Shown here: positions 37,073-45,412 of the stretch, piece by piece
Layout of the letters: each line of letters opens with the position of its first letter
Numbering within the stretch: the stretch's first letter is position 1
Assembly: GCA_023432855.1 (NCBI GenBank)
Contig: JAEZEZ010000051.1
Coordinates: 1-60,292, forward strand
Length of the DNA: 60,292 bases
Direction of reading: 5' to 3'
Source: Pseudomonadota bacterium
Lineage (GTDB): Bacteria > Pseudomonadota > Alphaproteobacteria > Caulobacterales > Caulobacteraceae
Program-made: the position numbers and the translations under genes
Notes under the pieces: generated by a model
Database searches by the model: none
What the model was told of the DNA's origin: nothing
The model's input: the letters and a program-made list of their open reading frames with translations, nothing else

Positions 37073-37843
37073 TCAGCTGCCGCTCACCTCGCCGGAGCCC
37101 GACACTTCCTGCTGCAGCGACCGCGGACGGCGGGTGAACCGCATGTCGCCGGAACCGGAGAGGTCCACGCGGACCTCTCCCTCCGGCCCGGCCGACACGT
37201 CTCCGGACCCGGCGATCTCGATCACCGCGTCGGTGATCTGAAAGCCGTCGAGGTCGACGTCGCCGGAGCCGTTGACGCGCAGGTCCAGCTTGCCGGTCCG
37301 CCCGGTCCCTTCCACGTCGCCGGATCCGTCGATCACGACGCCGAGGTTCGGCTGGTCATAGTCCTCCAGGAGCAGGTCGCCCGAGCCGGCGATGCGGAAG
37401 CTGTTCACGTCGGGCGCCGTGACGGTGATCTCGAGGACTTCGGTCTCGCTCCAGACGTGGATGCCGTTGCGGCCGAAGCGCATGTAGGCGCGCTCGTCGT
37501 CGTGGCCCGTCAGGCTGAGCCGGCCATTGGCCAGCTTCACGCGGTCGACTGCCGCCTCGGGACCGGAGACGACCACGCCGGGCGTGTCGCCCTGTACGTA
37601 GGTGACGTTCACGGGCAGATCGATGGTGAGGCTCTGGCCGCTCCAGGCCAGGTTGCGGGTCACGGTCGGGCTTTCCTTACCGCGCCGGAAGTTGAAGCTG
37701 CCGTCCCCGGCGTGCTCGTCGGTGATCACCCAGGTCCAGTCGTTCCTGGCGAGGTCGCGGCTGCCCAGGGCGGCGGCGCCGCCGAGGCAGGCCAGGCACA
37801 GCACGAGGGCGGCGCCGGCGATGATGAAGAGGCTGCGGGTCAT
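37073..37843 (-). CDS. GIN-domain (DUF2807/DUF4097-like) exported protein
   Basis: A 256-residue protein with an N-terminal signal peptide or anchor (about 4-26). The rest is a beta-helix-like repeat in which a SGSGD or similar turn recurs roughly every 18-20 residues (IAGSGD, IDGSGD, VNGSGD, IAGSGD, LSGSGD, VSGSGE), typical of GIN-domain adhesin-like proteins. It is the last gene of a PadR, DUF1700, GIN operon whose junctions are four-base overlaps; such triads are common in bacteria and thought to be involved in envelope responses. Exact role unknown. Confidence 0.85.
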   Translation of the reverse strand: MTRSLFIIAGAALVLCLACLGGAAALGSRDLARNDWTWVITDEHAGDGSFNFRRGKESPTVTRNLAWSGQSLTIDLPVNVTYVQGDTPGVVVSGPEAAVDRVKLANGRLSLTGHDDERAYMRFGRNGIHVWSETEVLEITVTAPDVNSFRIAGSGDLLLEDYDQPNLGVVIDGSGDVEGTGRTGKLDLRVNGSGDVDLDGFQITDAVIEIAGSGDVSAGPEGEVRVDLSGSGDMRFTRRPRSLQQEVSGSGEVSGS

Positions 37844-38433
37844 GCCGGGTCTCCCGTGGCGGTGGGCGCCTGTTGGGGTTCGAGGGCGGGCTTGAGAAGC
37901 CGGTAGTGGAGGCGCGCGAACCAGACGACGCCGTTGACCAGCCAGATGGTGAAGATCGACAGCAGGGCGCCGACAGAGACGGAACCGGCCATAAGGCCAA
38001 GGCCCGCGAGGATGGCGGCCAGCGGACCGCCCGGCGCCTCGACGAACGGCCCCACCACCATGATGAAGCCGCCCGCGAAGAAGACGCTGACCACCGCGAT
38101 GAACAGGCCGAACAGCGCGCCCAGCACGCCCATCAGGAGCGGCAGCAGGAACATTATGTCGATGGCGCCCAGGCCGAGCACCGCCAGGATGGCGCCGGCG
38201 GCGGCCGAGGGGTTCTGCTCCTGGCGCCAGCGCTGGATGCCGGCTTCCGCCTTGAGTTCCCGGGCGAGGCGGTCGGGCGATCCGAGGGCTTCTGCCACCT
38301 CGGTCTCGCTGCGGCCGGCGGCGGCGGCGTCTTCGAAGTGGGTCTCGTAGTCGGCCACGATCTCGGCCGCCGTGGCCGTGGGCAGGCCGACCAGGCCCTG
38401 CCTCAGGCGGGCGATGAATTCGGCGCGGGTCAT
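37840..38433 (-). CDS. DUF1700-family (HAAS) membrane protein
   Basis: A 197-residue protein. The N-terminal HAAS signature is EFIARLRQGLVGLPTATAAE with DYETHFEDAAAAGRSETEVAEALGSPDRLA; three or four hydrophobic helices follow (about 78-180). HAAS/DUF1700 proteins are nearly always encoded with PadR regulators, as here, and may carry the regulator's signal at the membrane. Its start overlaps the PadR stop and its stop overlaps the GIN gene, four bases each. Confidence 0.85.
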   Translation of the reverse strand: MTRAEFIARLRQGLVGLPTATAAEIVADYETHFEDAAAAGRSETEVAEALGSPDRLARELKAEAGIQRWRQEQNPSAAAGAILAVLGLGAIDIMFLLPLLMGVLGALFGLFIAVVSVFFAGGFIMVVGPFVEAPGGPLAAILAGLGLMAGSVSVGALLSIFTIWLVNGVVWFARLHYRLLKPALEPQQAPTATGDPA

Positions 38434-38810
38434 TGGGCGTCTTCCGTTTCAGAGGGGGCCGCCTGTTCGGGCGGCTCGGCCAGCAAGGCGTCGACGGCGG
38501 CGGAGAAGTTGCGCCAGTCGGCTCGCTGGATGATGAGGGCGTCCTGCCCGGCCTGGGTCAGCCGGTAGTACTTGCGCGAGGGACCCGCGGGAGACTCCAC
38601 GAGATAAGTCTCCACCAGGCCGTCGGCCTGCATACGCCGCATCAGCGGATAGATGGTCCCCTCGCCCATGCCGATGGCGTCGGCCAGTCGCGACGCGATC
38701 TCGTAGGCGTAGCTGTCCCCGCGGGAGAGGACGGCCAGGACGCATAGTCCCAGGACCCCCTTCTTCAGCTGGACATCGATGGTTCCGGTCGGCCCGGTGT
38801 CGGTGTTCAT
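38430..38810 (-). CDS. PadR-family transcriptional regulator
   Basis: A 126-residue winged-helix repressor with the family pattern LLKKG-like VQLKKGVLGLCVLAVLSRGDSYAYEI-type opening, GEGTIYPLMRRMQADGLV recognition region and the wing ESPAGPSRKYYRLTQAG. PadR proteins usually repress their own operon and respond to phenolic or envelope-related cues. It heads the operon PadR, DUF1700, GIN. The palindrome and repeated half-site at 38827-38858 are its likely binding sites. Confidence 0.88.
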   Translation of the reverse strand: MNTDTGPTGTIDVQLKKGVLGLCVLAVLSRGDSYAYEIASRLADAIGMGEGTIYPLMRRMQADGLVETYLVESPAGPSRKYYRLTQAGQDALIIQRADWRNFSAAVDALLAEPPEQAAPSETEDAQ

Positions 38811-38826
38811 GGGCTGAGTGTATGCC

Positions 38827-38858
38827 GCAAGGTATCTGTCTGTGCAAGGTAGCTTGCA
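38827..38858. promoter_or_regulatory. probable PadR operator
   Basis: A perfect 6-4-6 palindrome, TGCAAG, GTAG, CTTGCA (38843-38858), with the half-site GCAAGGTA repeated in the same orientation at 38827-38834 and 38844-38851, 17 bases apart. It lies 17-48 bases before the PadR start codon, over a possible -35 (TTGCAC) on the minus strand. Confidence 0.6.
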
Positions 38859-38956
38859 TAAGGTGACAAGGATTTAATCTCGCCGTTCGACCAGCCGGGC
38901 GCGTGCGCGATCCATCAACCATTGTCGGCGAAGCTCTTTCCGATCGGAGACGGACG

Positions 38957-39937
38957 ATGTGGGGCATCGGCGCCATCCTTCTGCTGAGCGGCCTGGCGGC
39001 CATTCAGCCGGCTTCGCTGCTGGTAGGGGCGCCGCTGCTCCTGGCGGGAGCCGCGCTTCTGTGGATCGCGCGCAAGCGCGGACGGCCGCCCGGCCGGGAC
39101 GAAACCGGGCGCTGGACCATCTTTGTTCTGGCCGAAGCCGCTGCCGCGATCGGGGCGGCGATCGTCGCAATCGGCGTCTTCGACGCCTTTACGGGGCTCT
39201 TCGGCGGGTTCGACGGGTCAGACCTGCTGGGCGGCCTGCTGTTCGGCGCGCCTTTCCTCTACCTGTGGCTAGCTCTTCATCGGGCTCTGGCCGCCACGCC
39301 CGGGACGGGCGACATGTCGAAGGCGGCGCTGAACGGCGCGGCCCAGGCTGTCGCGATTCCGGTGGTGGCGATCCTCGCGCTCTCGCCGCTGGCGGGCGTG
39401 GTCGAGGGACTTCGGGACGAGGGCCCTACGTCAGCCGACACGGTCTTCCCGTACTTCGTCCTCTGGCCTGCGGCCACCATCGCCGCCGTCGTGGCGGGGG
39501 CCGCCTGGCGCCGGGGGACAGTTTCGAAATCGGCGTCGCTCGCCTGTCTCTGGACCTGGGCGGCGCTGGGCGTCCTGACGGTCGTCGGGTCGCTGGCGTG
39601 CGCCATTCCGTTGCGGGCAACCGAAGACCTGCTGCTGCTCGGTTTCGTGGCGATGTTCGGCGCCGGGGCGACCCTGATCGCCTGGCGCAATCTCGCCGAC
39701 GCCAGCGCGCGCTCGGCGATGCGCGCCGGCGGCGGGATCCTGGCGCTTGGTGCGGGCGTCCTCGCCGCCCGCCTCCTGCTGGGCCTTGTCGCCTATACGG
39801 GCGACTTCGAGCAGGTGACGCAGGACTGGCATATCCTTGTCCTGATCTACCCGCTTGTCTTCCTCGGCGCGGCCGGCCTCCTCGGGCTGGTCGCCTGGCG
39901 CAGCCTCAAGGCGGCCCGGCGCAGCGCCGGGCGCTGA
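38957..39937 (+). CDS. polytopic membrane protein of unknown function
   Basis: A 326-residue protein with about eight to nine hydrophobic helices and no soluble domain. I recognise no family. The start at 38957 is chosen because GGAG lies seven bases upstream; an in-frame GTG 18 codons earlier has none. It diverges from the PadR gene by 146 bases, so PadR could also affect it, but there is no further evidence. Confidence 0.75.
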   Translation: MWGIGAILLLSGLAAIQPASLLVGAPLLLAGAALLWIARKRGRPPGRDETGRWTIFVLAEAAAAIGAAIVAIGVFDAFTGLFGGFDGSDLLGGLLFGAPFLYLWLALHRALAATPGTGDMSKAALNGAAQAVAIPVVAILALSPLAGVVEGLRDEGPTSADTVFPYFVLWPAATIAAVVAGAAWRRGTVSKSASLACLWTWAALGVLTVVGSLACAIPLRATEDLLLLGFVAMFGAGATLIAWRNLADASARSAMRAGGGILALGAGVLAARLLLGLVAYTGDFEQVTQDWHILVLIYPLVFLGAAGLLGLVAWRSLKAARRSAGR

Positions 39938-40035
39938 CCGAAGCCGGCTGCTTGACGCCCGCAGGCGAACCAGGCTGCGATCCGGGGGCCGGCGCCACGA
40001 TCCGCCGCCGTCCGGCGAACTATCCCGCTGTTTCC

Positions 40036-40087
40036 GGAACAGCGAAATAACAGCGGGGAACAGCGAAATAACAGCGGGGAACAGCGG
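40036..40087. repeat. 21-bp tandem repeat (about 2.4 copies) upstream of folD
   Basis: Two identical 21-base units, each beginning GGAACAGCGAAATAA (40036-40056 and 40057-40077), and a third partial copy (40078-40087). Immediately before it, CGCTGTTTCCGGAACAGCG forms a near palindrome (40027-40045). Read on the plus strand, the repeat encodes runs of NSEITAG; similar AACAG-type repeats recur in intergenic DNA of many alphaproteobacteria as I recall, so it is probably a dispersed repeat family and not a gene. Confidence 0.7.
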
Positions 40088-40160
40088 GAATGGGCGAGAG
40101 CCGGAGACGCGCTCACTGAGAGCGTTCCGTTCGGAAGCGGGGGCGGCTATAGCCTCCGGC

Positions 40161-41081
40161 ATGCCCGAATCCGCCTCTCCCACCTCCCGCCTGATCGACG
40201 GCAAGGCGTTCGCCGCCCGGCTGCGCGAACGCGTCGCCCGCGGCGTCTCCAACCTGCAGGACACCCATGGCCTCACGCCTGGCCTGGCCGTGGTCATCGT
40301 CGGCGAGGACCCGGCCAGCCAGGTCTATGTCCGCAACAAGGGCGAGCAGACCGCCGCCTCGGGCATGCGATCGGACACCCACCGGCTGGCCGAGGACACG
40401 ACCACGGAGCAGCTGCTGGACCTCATCGCCAAGCTCAACGCTGACGCCGGCATCCATGGGATCCTGGTCCAGCTCCCCCTTCCCAGGCAGATCGACAGCG
40501 CCGCGGTGCTCGACGCCATCGACCCGGACAAGGACGTCGACGGCTTTCACGTCGTCAATGTCGGACGGCTGGCCACGGGTCTGCCGGGTCTCGTGCCCTG
40601 CACGCCCCTCGGCTGTCTGATGATGCTGCAGGACGAACTGGATCTGGCCGGACTGCACGCGGTCATCGTCGGTCGCTCCAACATCGTCGGCAAGCCGATG
40701 GCCCAGCTGCTGCTGTCGCAAAATTGCACGGTCACGGTCGCCCATTCGCGAACGAAGGATCTGCCGGACCTGTGCCGCACGGCCGACATCCTGGTCGCCG
40801 CCGTCGGCCGGCCAGAAATGATCCGCGGCGACTGGATCAAGCCCGGCGCGACGGTGATCGACGTGGGCATCAACCGCCTGCCCTCCCTGGATCCCGAGAA
40901 GGCGGCGCAGGGCAAGTCGAGGCTCGTCGGCGATGTCGCCTTCGACGAGGCGGCGAAAGTGGCCGGCGCAATCACTCCGGTGCCCGGCGGAGTCGGACCG
41001 ATGACCATCGCCTGCCTGCTGTCCAACACCTACACCGCCGCCTGCCGCTCGGCCGGGCTCGATCCCACGCTGCCGGACTGA
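40161..41081 (+). CDS. folD: methylene-THF dehydrogenase / methenyl-THF cyclohydrolase
   Basis: Bifunctional one-carbon enzyme that interconverts 5,10-methylene- and 10-formyl-tetrahydrofolate. Motifs: VYVRNKGEQTAASGM with the active Tyr-x3-Lys (about 55-70), GILVQLPLPRQI, DKDVDGFHVVNVGRL, NADP site VIVGRSNIVGKPMA, and the end PGGVGPMTIACLLSNT. The 306 residues are slightly longer than usual because of a short N-terminal extension. The ribosome site before the ATG is weak. It is followed five bases later by a flavoprotein gene. Confidence 0.95.
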   Translation: MPESASPTSRLIDGKAFAARLRERVARGVSNLQDTHGLTPGLAVVIVGEDPASQVYVRNKGEQTAASGMRSDTHRLAEDTTTEQLLDLIAKLNADAGIHGILVQLPLPRQIDSAAVLDAIDPDKDVDGFHVVNVGRLATGLPGLVPCTPLGCLMMLQDELDLAGLHAVIVGRSNIVGKPMAQLLLSQNCTVTVAHSRTKDLPDLCRTADILVAAVGRPEMIRGDWIKPGATVIDVGINRLPSLDPEKAAQGKSRLVGDVAFDEAAKVAGAITPVPGGVGPMTIACLLSNTYTAACRSAGLDPTLPD

Positions 41082-41086
41082 GCGTC

Positions 41087-42292
41087 TTGAGCCGCGTCGT
41101 CATCGTCGGAGCCGGCCACGCCGGCGGGACCGCAGCCGCGCTGCTTCGCCAGTACGGCTTCGAGGGCGAGATCGTGCTGATCGGCGAGGAGCCGGTCGCG
41201 CCCTACCAGCGTCCGCCGCTGTCCAAGGCCTGGCTGAAGGGCGAGGCGGATTCCGACAGCCTCTTGCTCAAGGCGCCCGAATTCTACGCCGACGCCGGCA
41301 TAGAGTTGAGGCTGGGAGCCCGGGCCGAAGAGATCGACCGGGCATCGAAGACGGTGCTGGTGTCCGGAGGCGAGCGGCTTGCCTACGATCACCTCATCAT
41401 CGCGACGGGATCGACAAACCGGTCGCTTCCCCTCGAGGGGGCCGACGACCCACGCCTGCTCGGCCTGCGTTCGGCGGCCGACGCAGACCGCGTCAAGGCG
41501 GCGCTGGCTCCGGGTCGGCGCCTCATCGTCGTCGGCGCCGGATACATCGGTCTGGAGGTCGCCGCGTCCGCCCGCACGCTGGGCTGCGAGGTCATTGTGC
41601 TGGAGCGGGAAGACAGGGTGCTGGCGCGGGTCGCCTCGCCGCCGCTGTCGGCCTTCTTCGAACGCCTGCACCGCGCCCACGGCGTTGACCTGCGCACCAG
41701 CGTGAGCGTGGAGGCGATCGAAGACGGTCGCCGTGTCCGGCTGGCTGGCGGCGACTGTCTGGAGGGCGACGCGGTGCTGGTAGGCGTGGGCGCCCGTGCG
41801 TGCGACGACCTGGCGCTCAACGCGGGTCTGGAGTGTCGGGGCGGCATCCTTGTCGATGCGCTGTCGCGCACCTCGGACCCGTCCATCTTCGCGATCGGCG
41901 ACTGCACCTTCCGCCCTCTGCCCCTCTATTGCGAGGCAGGACGGCTGGAGAGCGTTCCGAACGCCCTCGAGCAGGCCAAGCAGGCTGCGGCCGCCATCAC
42001 CGGCAGGCCCCAGCCGCCGCCCGAGGTTCCGTGGTTCTGGTCCGACCAGTACGACGTGAAGCTGCAGATCGCCGGGCTTCCCTATGCCGTGGACCGGCTG
42101 CTGGTGCGGGGCGACCCGGACTCGGACCGTTTCGCCGTCTTCCACCTTTCAGGTGACCTCGTGCAGGCCGTCGAAGCCGTGAACGCCCCCCAGGAGTTCA
42201 TGGGCGGCCGAATGCTGATCGGCCAGCGCAAGCGCGTCGACGCGGACCGGCTGGCCGATCTGGCGGTCTCAATGAAGGAGGTCGCCGCCTAA
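41087..42292 (+). CDS. ferredoxin/rubredoxin-reductase-like FAD oxidoreductase
   Basis: A 401-residue NADH- and FAD-binding enzyme of the ThcD/BphA4/Ferredoxin-NAD reductase family. It has the FAD motif VVIVGAGHAGGTAAALL, YQRPPLSKAWLKGE, the NADH motif IVVGAGYIGLEVAAS, FAIGDC near the end of the FAD domain and a C-terminal reductase domain with VPWFWSDQYDVKLQIAGL. Such proteins feed electrons to Rieske or P450 oxygenases via a ferredoxin. The start is a TTG at 41087, five bases after folD; no ferredoxin gene is adjacent. It might serve the Rieske oxygenase 10 kb away, which is inference. Confidence 0.88.
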   Translation: MSRVVIVGAGHAGGTAAALLRQYGFEGEIVLIGEEPVAPYQRPPLSKAWLKGEADSDSLLLKAPEFYADAGIELRLGARAEEIDRASKTVLVSGGERLAYDHLIIATGSTNRSLPLEGADDPRLLGLRSAADADRVKAALAPGRRLIVVGAGYIGLEVAASARTLGCEVIVLEREDRVLARVASPPLSAFFERLHRAHGVDLRTSVSVEAIEDGRRVRLAGGDCLEGDAVLVGVGARACDDLALNAGLECRGGILVDALSRTSDPSIFAIGDCTFRPLPLYCEAGRLESVPNALEQAKQAAAAITGRPQPPPEVPWFWSDQYDVKLQIAGLPYAVDRLLVRGDPDSDRFAVFHLSGDLVQAVEAVNAPQEFMGGRMLIGQRKRVDADRLADLAVSMKEVAA

Positions 42293-42585
42293 CCTCCTTC
42301 GCCCGTCACGAGGTCCCGAACGGCCGCGGCGAGCAGCCCCAGCTTCTCCATCGGGGGGCTCGGGCGCTCCATCAGGTCGTCATCGACCTCCCCGGCGAGC
42401 CGGCTGAGGTCGTGGTAGCCGAAGGTTCCGGCCGCCCCCGCGAGGCGGTGCACAGTCTGCCGCAGGGTGTCCGGATGAACCGGCTCCAGTCCCTGGGCCG
42501 CCTGTTCGATAATCGCCAGGTCGCCGGCGCATCGCGCGACGAAGCGGCGCCTGAGATCCTCGTAACGCTCGTCGAAGCCGCTCAG
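42289..42585 (-). CDS. Hpt-domain phosphotransfer protein with CTG start
   Basis: A 98-residue all-helical histidine phosphotransfer protein. The phospho-acceptor is His46 in TVHRLAGAAGTFGY; helices before it (FDERYEDLRRRFVARCAGDL) and after it (LSRLAGEVDDDLM) fit the Hpt bundle. It would receive phosphate from the receiver domains of the upstream kinase and response regulators. The frame has no ATG, GTG or TTG before the Hpt fold; the only plausible start is CTG at 42585, overlapping the preceding stop as CTGA exactly where the operon's other junctions have ATGA. The stop overlaps that of the convergent flavoprotein gene. Confidence 0.8.
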   Translation of the reverse strand: MSGFDERYEDLRRRFVARCAGDLAIIEQAAQGLEPVHPDTLRQTVHRLAGAAGTFGYHDLSRLAGEVDDDLMERPSPPMEKLGLLAAAVRDLVTGEGG

Positions 42586-42962
42586 CGGTCGGCCCTCGCC
42601 AGCACGGCGCGAAGCTCGAGCGCCAGGGTCATGGGATCGAAGGGCTTGGTGATGACCCCCGCCGCGCCGAGCTCGAGATAGCGGGCGAGTTCATGGCTCT
42701 GGGCTCGGGCGGTGATGAAGATGATGGGCATCTCCAGCCCCTTCGCCCGCAACGCTTCCAGAACCGCCGGCCCGTCCTGGCCGGGCATCATGACGTCCAG
42801 GAGCACGGCGTCGGGGACATATCCGCCCTCCTCGATCAGCATCATCGCCTCACGCCCGGACTCCGCGGCCCGCACCTCGATGGCGCCGTCCAGTTCCAGG
42901 GCCATCACGGCCACTTCGCGGATGTCGGGCTCGTCGTCGACGTAAAGGACCTTCAGGCTCAA
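42582..42962 (-). CDS. single-domain (CheY-like) response regulator
   Basis: A 126-residue receiver domain with acidic pocket Asp9-Asp10, phospho-acceptor Asp56 in LLDVMMPGQDG, Thr84 and Lys106 in VITKPFDP. There is no output domain, so it either acts by protein contacts or serves as a relay step. It overlaps the hybrid kinase upstream (ATGA) and the Hpt gene downstream (CTGA). Confidence 0.93.
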   Translation of the reverse strand: MSLKVLYVDDEPDIREVAVMALELDGAIEVRAAESGREAMMLIEEGGYVPDAVLLDVMMPGQDGPAVLEALRAKGLEMPIIFITARAQSHELARYLELGAAGVITKPFDPMTLALELRAVLARADR

Positions 42963-44899
42963 GTGTCAGCTCCGTTGGCCAGCACGCGGTGCACCGCGGA
43001 TTCGAGCCCGGACAGTGGCGTACGGGATTTCACCAGCACCTCCGTCACCGACGCTCCCAGACGCTCCGCCGTGTCCTGGGCGGTGAAGACGATGACCGGA
43101 GGGCTGTCGCCATTCTCCTCCAGTTCCACGATCAGGTCGGCGCCGTTTCCGTCCCGCAGCTCCAGATCCATGACCACCAGGGCCGGCCGCTTGCGGCTCA
43201 TGATCTCGCGCGCGTCAGTGACCCCGTCGGCGGACACCACCTCGCCCCAGTGCGAAAGCGCCGTGGCGACGACCTCGCGAATGTCTCGGTCATCGTCGAC
43301 ATGCAGGATCATTCGTCGCTGCTCTTCCTCGACCCGCTCAAGCGCGTTGCGGACCAGCTCCGTGAGTCGGTCGGGATCGACCGGCTTCTCCATCCAGTCG
43401 GCGACCTCCAGCATGCGGACAGCCGGGTCCGCGCCGCGTCGCGCATCGGCGGACACGACCACGATTGGCGTGCCGGCCAGATGGGGTTGGGCTCGAATCT
43501 CCTTCACCAGGTCGACGCCGTCGCCGTCGGGCAGACGCAGGTCGAGGACGATGGCGCCGTAACGGCCGTATTTCTCGAGACAGGCGCGCGCCTCGGCCAG
43601 GGTTCCGGCCACGTCCACCTTGAAACCGTCGTCCTCCAGGATGGCCGAGAGAATGGCGGCGGCGGCCGGTTCGTCCTCGACCAGTAGAATGCGGTCCGTC
43701 GCCGAGGGTCCGCTCGGCTGAACCGAAAGACGGGGAAGCTCCAGATGGAAGGCGGCGCCGCCGTCAGCGGGCGAATCGAACCACAGGCGGCCGCCGTGGC
43801 GTTCGGCGATTTCCTTGGCGATGTAGAGCCCGAGCCCCGTGCCGCTCTTGCCCCGCGCGTCCGATGAATCCGCCTGGGCGAAACGCGTGAAGATGCGGTC
43901 GCGGAAAGCCATGGGCACACCCGGCCCGTTGTCCCGAACGCTCAGGCGGGCGGTCGTGCCGTCCGCCTCCAGCCGGACGATCACCTGATCGCCGCGCGGC
44001 GAGTACTTCGCCGCATTGGAAAGAAGGTTGGTAACCACCTGGATGAGGCGGTCGGGATCGCCGCGCACCATCGATCCGTCGCCGTCGTTCTCCAGCACCA
44101 GGCTGACGCCCAGCTGGTCGGCGTAACCCCGGGTCATCTCGATGGAGCGCCTAGCCACATCGGCGAGAGAGGTCTCGGCCATGTTGAAGGGCAGGCTGCC
44201 GGACGCCAGCTTCTCCATGTCCAGCACGTCGTTGATCAGCCGCACCAGGCGCTGGCTGTTGGACTGGGCGATGGCGATCAGCCTCAGAGCCTTTTCAGGC
44301 AGCGCGCCGACGGCTCCCCCGGCGATGAGCCCCAGCGAACCGGCGATGGAGGTCAGGGGGGTGCGCAGCTCATGGCTGACCGTGGAGACGAACTCGTCCT
44401 TGAGACGCTCGGCGTCCCGCTGGCGCGAGATGTCCCGGATGAACACGAGAGCGAACCAGTCCTCTCCCGGTGGAGAGTAGGTGAGCGCCACCTGCATCGG
44501 GAAGGTCGCGCCGCTGGCATGGAGCCCGCGGTACTCCGCATTGAAGCCTCCGGCCGCGATGTTCACCGGGTCCAGCATCCGCGCGAGCGCCTCTTCCCGG
44601 TCCTGAGGAGCCAGGGTCTCGGCGCCCGGCATGCCGATCAGCCGCCCCAGCCCCATTCCGAACATGCGGTGCGCTGCCGGATTGGCGTTCAGGATCACAC
44701 CCTGGCGATCGAACGTCATGATGCCTTCCGGCGCTGCTTCGAAGAGGGCGCGCTGGCGCGACGCTTCGGAATGCATGGCCGCGACCATGTCTCGTCGCTG
44801 CGCGACGCCCCGCGACAGCAGCCACCAGGCGAGGCCGAAACCGAGCAGCCCGGCCACCGCCATGGAAACAACGAAAAGCCCCCAGTCGAGGCCGGTCAT
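42959..44899 (-). CDS. hybrid sensor histidine kinase with two receiver domains
   Basis: A 646-residue membrane kinase. Order: one N-terminal membrane helix (7-29), PAS (about 48-160), HisKA with His176 in STVSHELRTPL, HATPase (N-box TNLLSNAAKYS at 290-300; G-boxes DNGPGVP 323-329 and GTGLGLYIAKE 353-363), receiver 1 (403-520; Asp453, Lys505) and receiver 2 (528-645; Asp578, Lys624). No periplasmic sensor domain is visible, so the PAS domain probably detects a cytosolic signal. It overlaps both neighbouring response regulators by four bases. Confidence 0.94.
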   Translation of the reverse strand: MTGLDWGLFVVSMAVAGLLGFGLAWWLLSRGVAQRRDMVAAMHSEASRQRALFEAAPEGIMTFDRQGVILNANPAAHRMFGMGLGRLIGMPGAETLAPQDREEALARMLDPVNIAAGGFNAEYRGLHASGATFPMQVALTYSPPGEDWFALVFIRDISRQRDAERLKDEFVSTVSHELRTPLTSIAGSLGLIAGGAVGALPEKALRLIAIAQSNSQRLVRLINDVLDMEKLASGSLPFNMAETSLADVARRSIEMTRGYADQLGVSLVLENDGDGSMVRGDPDRLIQVVTNLLSNAAKYSPRGDQVIVRLEADGTTARLSVRDNGPGVPMAFRDRIFTRFAQADSSDARGKSGTGLGLYIAKEIAERHGGRLWFDSPADGGAAFHLELPRLSVQPSGPSATDRILLVEDEPAAAAILSAILEDDGFKVDVAGTLAEARACLEKYGRYGAIVLDLRLPDGDGVDLVKEIRAQPHLAGTPIVVVSADARRGADPAVRMLEVADWMEKPVDPDRLTELVRNALERVEEEQRRMILHVDDDRDIREVVATALSHWGEVVSADGVTDAREIMSRKRPALVVMDLELRDGNGADLIVELEENGDSPPVIVFTAQDTAERLGASVTEVLVKSRTPLSGLESAVHRVLANGADT

Positions 44900-45258
44900 C
44901 CGTCGCCGACCGCCGCCCGCAGATCGCCTTCGGCGATGGGCTTGGTCAGGCTGGTGTCTGCGCCGATCTGTCTGGCGAGGTCGAGGTACACCTGGGGTCC
45001 GACCCGTCCGCCGCCGGAGATGGCCACGATCCGCAGATCCGGCCTCGTCCGGCGAAGCTGGCCGATCGCTTCGAGACCATCGCGGTCCGGCATCAGGATA
45101 TCGACCACGGCGACATCGGCTTTCTCGTTGCGAATCAATTCGATTCCCTGATCCGCCGACTCCGCTTCCAGGACTCGATGACCATCCGACCGGAGAATGT
45201 CGCCCAGCCGGGCCCGGACCAGTTCATCGTCCTCGATAACGCAGATGACCTTGCCCAC
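44896..45258 (-). CDS. single-domain response regulator
   Basis: A 120-residue receiver domain with Glu9-Asp10-Asp11, phospho-acceptor Asp53 in VVDILMPDRDG and Lys106 in SLTKPI. It is the first gene of the four-gene relay operon; a 154-nt region separates it from the divergent scoA. The absence of an output domain means the operon contains four receivers in total and no obvious DNA-binding effector. Confidence 0.92.
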   Translation of the reverse strand: MGKVICVIEDDELVRARLGDILRSDGHRVLEAESADQGIELIRNEKADVAVVDILMPDRDGLEAIGQLRRTRPDLRIVAISGGGRVGPQVYLDLARQIGADTSLTKPIAEGDLRAAVGDG

Positions 45259-45412
45259 ACCGTACTCCGTACCCCGAACACCAAGGTGGGTAGCCTACTC
45301 GCTAAACGCGTTCAACCAAGTGCGGTCTTTGCCTGGCGCTGAACCGGCCGACCGCTCTTGTGTGCGCGCGCGAGGTTTCCTAGGACACCGACAGACAAGG
45401 AGATCGACTGGC

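Noticed and set aside
39952..39982. A housekeeping promoter for folD: TTGACGC followed by GCTGCGATC.
   Set aside because: The -35 is good but the -10 fits poorly and the 15-nt spacing is outside the range, and the tandem repeat lies between it and the gene.
40036..40087. A small CRISPR array.
   Set aside because: The units are adjacent with no spacers, only about 2.4 copies exist, and no cas genes are nearby.
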